Under the pieces are notes generated by a model. It saw nothing but the letters and a program-made list of their open reading frames with translations. It was not told the DNA's origin and searched no databases. A stretch of 10,116 nucleotides of DNA from Tubulinosema ratisbonensis (taxonomy: Eukaryota; Microsporidia; Tubulinosematidae): the NCBI GenBank assembly GCA_004000155.1, contig RCSS01000112.1:311-10426 (forward strand), written 5' to 3'. Position 1 is the stretch's first letter. Every line of letters starts with the position of its first letter. Positions 6,468-10,116 of this stretch are shown here, piece after piece. The position numbers and the translations under genes were made by a program.

Positions 6468-7281
6468 TTATTTTTAAATTTAAAAACTAGAATTATTTTT
6501 GGTTCTAAAAACGTTAATTAAACCTTAAGAACATATTTTAGAATCTTTTAAAAATATTGAATTCTAAGAAAAACTCTAAAGTTTACATAAAATTTTATTT
6601 ACTTAACACATAGTAAACTATAAAATTTGTCAGTTTTTCTTAAAACTACATTCTAAATTTTTAGTAAAAAATTAAAATACATTTATTTTTTATTTAAAAG
6701 AATTGTGAAGTTAATTTATAACACCATTTATATAATTATTAATCAATTAAATAGCACTTTATGTCTTTAATATCTTAGATTTGATTATCAAATAATACAA
6801 ATTGATGTATATTGTTTATAGGCGAAAAAAAAACATAGAGAAATTTTTAAATATAAAGATATTCAATTTATAAAATTTAAAAAAAAAACTTTAAACGAAA
6901 TTATTTGTTTAATTAATTCTCAACACCAATATTATAATGAATCTAAATTTAACATCTGAAAATTTATAATATTATTTTTATATAAATCATAATCACTAAG
7001 ATATATTACACAAAATAAATAGTTTTATCTAAATACAGTTTTTAACTACTTGAAGTAAATTTAAATATGTTTTATACTTTTAATTTTGAACATTCTTGTA
7101 TTATTAGAAAAAATTTTTATTTAATCATAAAAATGTATCCATATTTAAAAAAAAATAAAAAATTTTTTTATTTAAATAAGATTCTAATTTTTCAAACAAG
7201 AAAATTTAGAAAAATTGACTTGATTTTTAAAACCTATTAAGATCAAAATTTTCATATTAAATAAGACATTTTCATATATTT
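6468..7281. other. Long AT-rich spacer between the two paralogues
   Basis: Just over 800 bases with no supportable gene on either strand. It is mostly A/T runs, including a hairpin-prone A/T block at about 7142-7176 (A-rich arm followed by T-rich arm). No RNA gene signature or repeat of note was seen. Confidence 0.6.
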
Positions 7282-8039
7282 TTATTTCTTAGTTTTATCA
7301 AAGAAAAATACCAATCCTTCCAACATTTTAAACTTATACCTTAATTCAAATAAATCGCCGTGTTCTCTTACTATTTTTTCATCACATTTATCTTTACATT
7401 GAACCAAAAAATCGAATGCGTCTTTGATAGTAGCATATTCCGTTTTTTGTTTCCTCCATTCATCAATAGAACCTTGAATTTCATTTATATCAAATGGAAA
7501 ACTTTGAGTTTGAGGATTTGAAGCACTAGTATCACTGCTGAATGCACTATGATCCAAGTTAAATACATCTTTACCAAAAAATAAAAATATTACATAAAGA
7601 AAGATTCCTCTGTTATCCCCAATAAAACCATTTTGAATAAGATTTGTAAGCAAGTTAATATCTCTTCGCATCAAAATAACTTCTTCCTCTGATCTACGCA
7701 TTCTAATGAATTTAATGATCAAATGTTTTGCTAGGTTTTTATCTCTTTTTGCTTTTAATTTTCTCTTAAAAACTGATCTTTCCAAAAATTCCTCAATTTT
7801 CGTCTGTAATTCTAAGCCCGAAAAATCACGATAATTCACTTCGGCTTTTCTTTGGTGTCTGAATCATTTCCTGTATCTGAGTCTGTATCGTCTTCTTCAA
7901 GGCTTTTTGGTTTTTGACAGCGCGCTGATTTCGTAAAATGATTTTGACGAGTTCTTTCTTCTTCCTGAAACTGGCTAGAATATTTTCTAAATACATAAGT
8001 AGAATGTTCTTGTCTTTGTAATCNAAATAAAAATTCAAT
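7282..8039 (-). pseudogene. Second family member, frameshifted and lacking an ATG
   Basis: The C-terminal part, read from 7839 to the TAA at 7282, encodes about 185 residues, of which 10-181 align with residues 112-284 of the protein encoded at 5605-6459: LELQ at 9-12, LYVIFLFF at 81-88, DEWRKQ at 126-131, ATIKDA at 136-141 and KMLEGLVFFF at 171-180. The codon at 7839 is GTG, not ATG, and a TGA closes that frame at 7864-7866. Upstream, another frame is open from 8081 to 7836 and reads as plausible polar protein, including an acidic run DDTDSDTGNDSDTKEK, so the N-terminal part appears to lie one base out of frame. The likely break is the T4 run at 7846-7849 (A4 in the coding sense). No frame offers an ATG where the paralogue starts; the equivalent bases read ATATTG, and no C-rich motif precedes them. 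It lacks most of the paralogue's N-terminal cysteines. Base-calling errors (an N lies at 8024) are the alternative to true decay. Confidence 0.6.
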
Positions 8040-8745
8040 ATAGTTTAGAGTATGACATTTTTTAATACAAGAGAATTGTAACTAATCGTTTTTTTAGATA
8101 TTAAATGTACAATAAATTAACAAATTATTTTTTAAAAAGTAAAAAACTTCTACTTTTAATTTAATACTATAAATAAATTATTTTAGTTTTGAATAAAGTA
8201 TGTAAAATATATCGTTTTTGGATTTTATATAAAAATATTTAAAGTAAAAGTGATAACAGTAATTTATGCTTTCTAACTAAACACTTAATTTAAAATAAAA
8301 AGAAAAATTGTTTGATTTTACAATATAAAATCGAATTAATATTGATTTTTATGAGAAATAAAATTAAAGATTAAAACTTATTACTAGAATAGATAATATT
8401 TTTATTTTTAGATATTTGCGAAATAAAAAAGAGCCTAAAAATCACTTAAAACCAACAAAAATTAGCAAGAAGCAACACTAAAATCATTTTCAAACTCATA
8501 TATTTAAATATAAACCATTAGTGTAATTTTATTAAAACTTTAAACCATTACAAAAACAATTTAGTTATAATGTATGTTAACAAAAGCCTTGTAATACAAT
8601 CGAATTAAGACTTAAATAAAGAATATTTATTATCTATCCTTTTATTTTTTATAAAAAATTATGAAAAAAACAAAAATTAGGAATTAATAACATTAAACAC
8701 AAAGTATTTATAATTCTAATAATATATTAAATTAAAAACAAATGA

Positions 8746-8997
8746 TCAAAACAAGTTAATATTTTGAAAAGAATTGAATTTTTTTGATTTATCTAGCTTA
8801 TCTTTAATGAAAAATTTATAAAAGTATCTAATAAAAGTTTTGCTAGTACAAAATTTATAAAAATAAAAAAAATCTTTATAAAATATTTTATCAAACCACA
8901 AACCTATACACAATATAGTTACGAAATTAGTTAAATGACAAATTAAAATTTTTGTGATTATGTTAAGTGATAAATTTGTGTTGCTTAATTTAGACAT
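8746..8997 (-). CDS. Doubtful small hypothetical protein, 83 residues
   Basis: An ATG-started frame with a hydrophobic segment at about residues 12-35 (IITKILICHLTNFVTILCIGLWF) that could span a membrane, then a Phe/Lys/Tyr-rich tail. Composition is what AT-rich noise gives (Phe, Ile, Lys, Tyr). It has no C-rich motif before the ATG, and no recognised family. It is listed because an 83-codon open stretch is long for such AT-rich sequence, but it is more likely spurious than real. Confidence 0.2.
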   Translation of the reverse strand: MSKLSNTNLSLNIITKILICHLTNFVTILCIGLWFDKIFYKDFFYFYKFCTSKTFIRYFYKFFIKDKLDKSKKFNSFQNINLF

Positions 8998-9920
8998 TAC
9001 AAAAAGTTAAAAAAATTAAAGTAATTATGCATATTACCCCTAAAAATAACAGCGTAAAATTTAGAATTTTTAAGTCAATAGAATCTATTTTTTTAGTGAT
9101 CAAAACATTTTTTTATAGTGTATCACAATAAACTAAATTACTTTTATCGGTGATAGCGAGATATGCTTTAGACAAAAAAGAAAAAACAAAGTGTTAACTT
9201 TCTTGTACAAATGTAACATCATAACGTTTTATAGGTTACAATATAAAATGCTAGGTAAAAAGTAGAAACTTAACTAATATTTTAAACAAATAGAACTTAA
9301 CTTTCTAAAATAATAATACTTCGATGCTAAATAGCAGAAATAATATAATATTAACATGCTTTATAAATTTAAAATGCTGTAATAAATTTTTAATTTATTG
9401 TATTTTTCTTTTTAGAAAATTTTATAATGTGGAATGATAAGAACAATATTGTTTTTCACCAAAATTTATGATTTTTTGGTTCAATAAATTTATAAATCAC
9501 ATATTTATGTCATCAAAAGATTATAATTTTCTAAAAATTCTATTTTGCCATAAACTGTTTTAAAAAAATATGAGCAAAAAATATTTATAAAGATTATATA
9601 TCAAAAAGATACCAAATTAAATCAAGCATCTGATAATATAATAAAATAATAATAAGTAATTATCCTTTTAAAAACAAAACTAAATAAAAAAAGAACATAA
9701 AATACATTAAATCAAGAATAAACGCTTTAAAATTTATTTACTTTATGTATTTTTATCACATTCAAAAAAATATAAAATTTTATCTAATAGGCAAAAATAA
9801 AAAAAATATATTAAGATTCTAAAAATTTTAAAATCTAAAAAATTATATAAAAAATTTTTGTTATCAAAATAATTCTAAGTTCATTCCAGAACTAAAAAAG
9901 TATAAAAATATTTATAAAAG

Positions 9921-9926
9921 ACCCTT
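9921..9926 (+). promoter_or_regulatory. CCC-like start-proximal motif before the terminal gene
   Basis: ACCCTT sits directly before the ATG at 9927, a full CCC form like that of H2B. It favours 9927 over the in-frame ATG at 9954 as the start. Confidence 0.55.
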
Positions 9927-10116
9927 ATGATAATTTTGGCATATTTTGTATTCATGAAGTTTACTGAAGAAAATACTTTATTATCTCTAGATGAAAAAGA
10001 TTTCTGTACTAAAAATGAAACTTGGCCAAAATTACCCCCTATAAATCAGAGGCTGGATAACTTAGAGCGGACCATATGGGTTAAACCTAATGGAGAAGGT
10101 GAATTTGGCTTGGTCG
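9927..10116 (+). CDS. 5' part of an unrecognised gene running off the window
   Basis: The frame opens at ATG 9927 after an in-frame TAA at 9915 and stays open to the window end (63 codons). A second in-frame ATG lies at 9954. The N-terminus from 9927 is hydrophobic (MIILAYFVFM), then polar, with later segments TWPKLPPINQRL and WVKPNGEGEFGL. I do not recognise the family. GC over 10021-10116 is 43 of 96 bases (45%), at least twice that of most of the window and similar to the H2B gene, which fits either a highly expressed conserved gene or a recently arrived or mobile element. The CCC motif supports real transcription. Only the start is visible. Confidence 0.65.
   Translation, partial: MIILAYFVFMKFTEENTLLSLDEKDFCTKNETWPKLPPINQRLDNLERTIWVKPNGEGEFGLV

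Larger units (their letters stand above)
8082..9926. other. Gene-poor AT-rich stretch of about 1.8 kb
   Basis: No well-supported gene. It holds one doubtful small reading frame (8746-8997, -), a short direct repeat TAAACCATTA at 8511-8520 and 8541-8550, and a modest composition rise at 9141-9240 (29 G+C in 100 bases) where the minus strand has a 29-codon frame from ATG 9222. That rise may be another decayed gene. No transposon terminal repeats, tRNA or rRNA segments were seen. Confidence 0.5.

Noticed and set aside
7142..7176. A-run/T-run hairpin as a terminator
   Set aside because: Imperfect and expected by chance in such AT-rich DNA; it does not sit at a gene end.
7826..8038. Minus-strand 70-residue frame beginning at TTG
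   Set aside because: Non-ATG start. The neighbouring frame over the same bases gives a more protein-like acidic sequence that leads into the paralogue domain, so this is a shadow of the broken gene.
9133..9222. 29-codon minus-strand frame starting MMLHLYKK with a hydrophobic middle
   Set aside because: Too short, with no C-rich motif and no family. Kept only as part of the composition rise in the gene-poor stretch.
1..10116. CRISPR array, tRNA, rRNA or transposon terminal repeats
   Set aside because: No regularly spaced repeats, no T-arm consensus, no rRNA-like segments and no long inverted terminal repeats were found when reading both strands.

Overview
The window looks like microsporidian nuclear DNA. 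The evidence is a diverged eukaryotic core histone (H2B), a short Trm4/NSUN2-type tRNA methyltransferase, intron-free genes, very high A+T (hand-counted intergenic stretches fall to about 9-14% GC), and C-rich motifs immediately before start codons of the kind known from microsporidia. The species cannot be named. Scattered single N bases, densest at 1-640, 1574-1589 and 4509-4569, point to low-coverage assembly, so some apparent frameshifts may be sequencing errors.

Layout. 1-875: low-quality AT-rich DNA with a 22-base repeat and no gene. 876-1298 (-): histone H2B, divergent from a coiled-coil protein gene (1522-2613, +) across a 223-base intergenic region that carries TATA-, ACGCG- and CCAAT-like sites in the H2B orientation. 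2663-4159 (+): Trm4-like tRNA cytosine-5 methyltransferase, 49 bases after the coiled-coil gene. 4160-4302: convergent spacer with a pentanucleotide repeat and a perfect 37-base tandem duplication. 4303-4727 (-): Nudix hydrolase split over two frames in an N-rich stretch. 4774-5289 (-): two islands of about 30% GC that read as decayed coding sequence in one frame. 5605-6459 (-): Cys-rich protein of an unrecognised family. 7282-8039 (-): a second, apparently broken member of the same family. 8082-9926: gene-poor. 9927-10116 (+): start of a gene leaving the window, with GC rising to about 45%.

The left half is conserved housekeeping content (chromatin, tRNA modification, nucleotide clean-up). 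The right half is accessory in character: a small tandem family of lineage-specific proteins, one intact and one degenerate, among wide AT-rich spacers with gene remnants. No functional pathway links these genes. The clearest new observation is the family. The two proteins share no obvious sequence with anything I recognise, but align over about 172 residues with a single one-residue gap and both finish with an M-L-E-G-L-x-[YF]-F-F motif.
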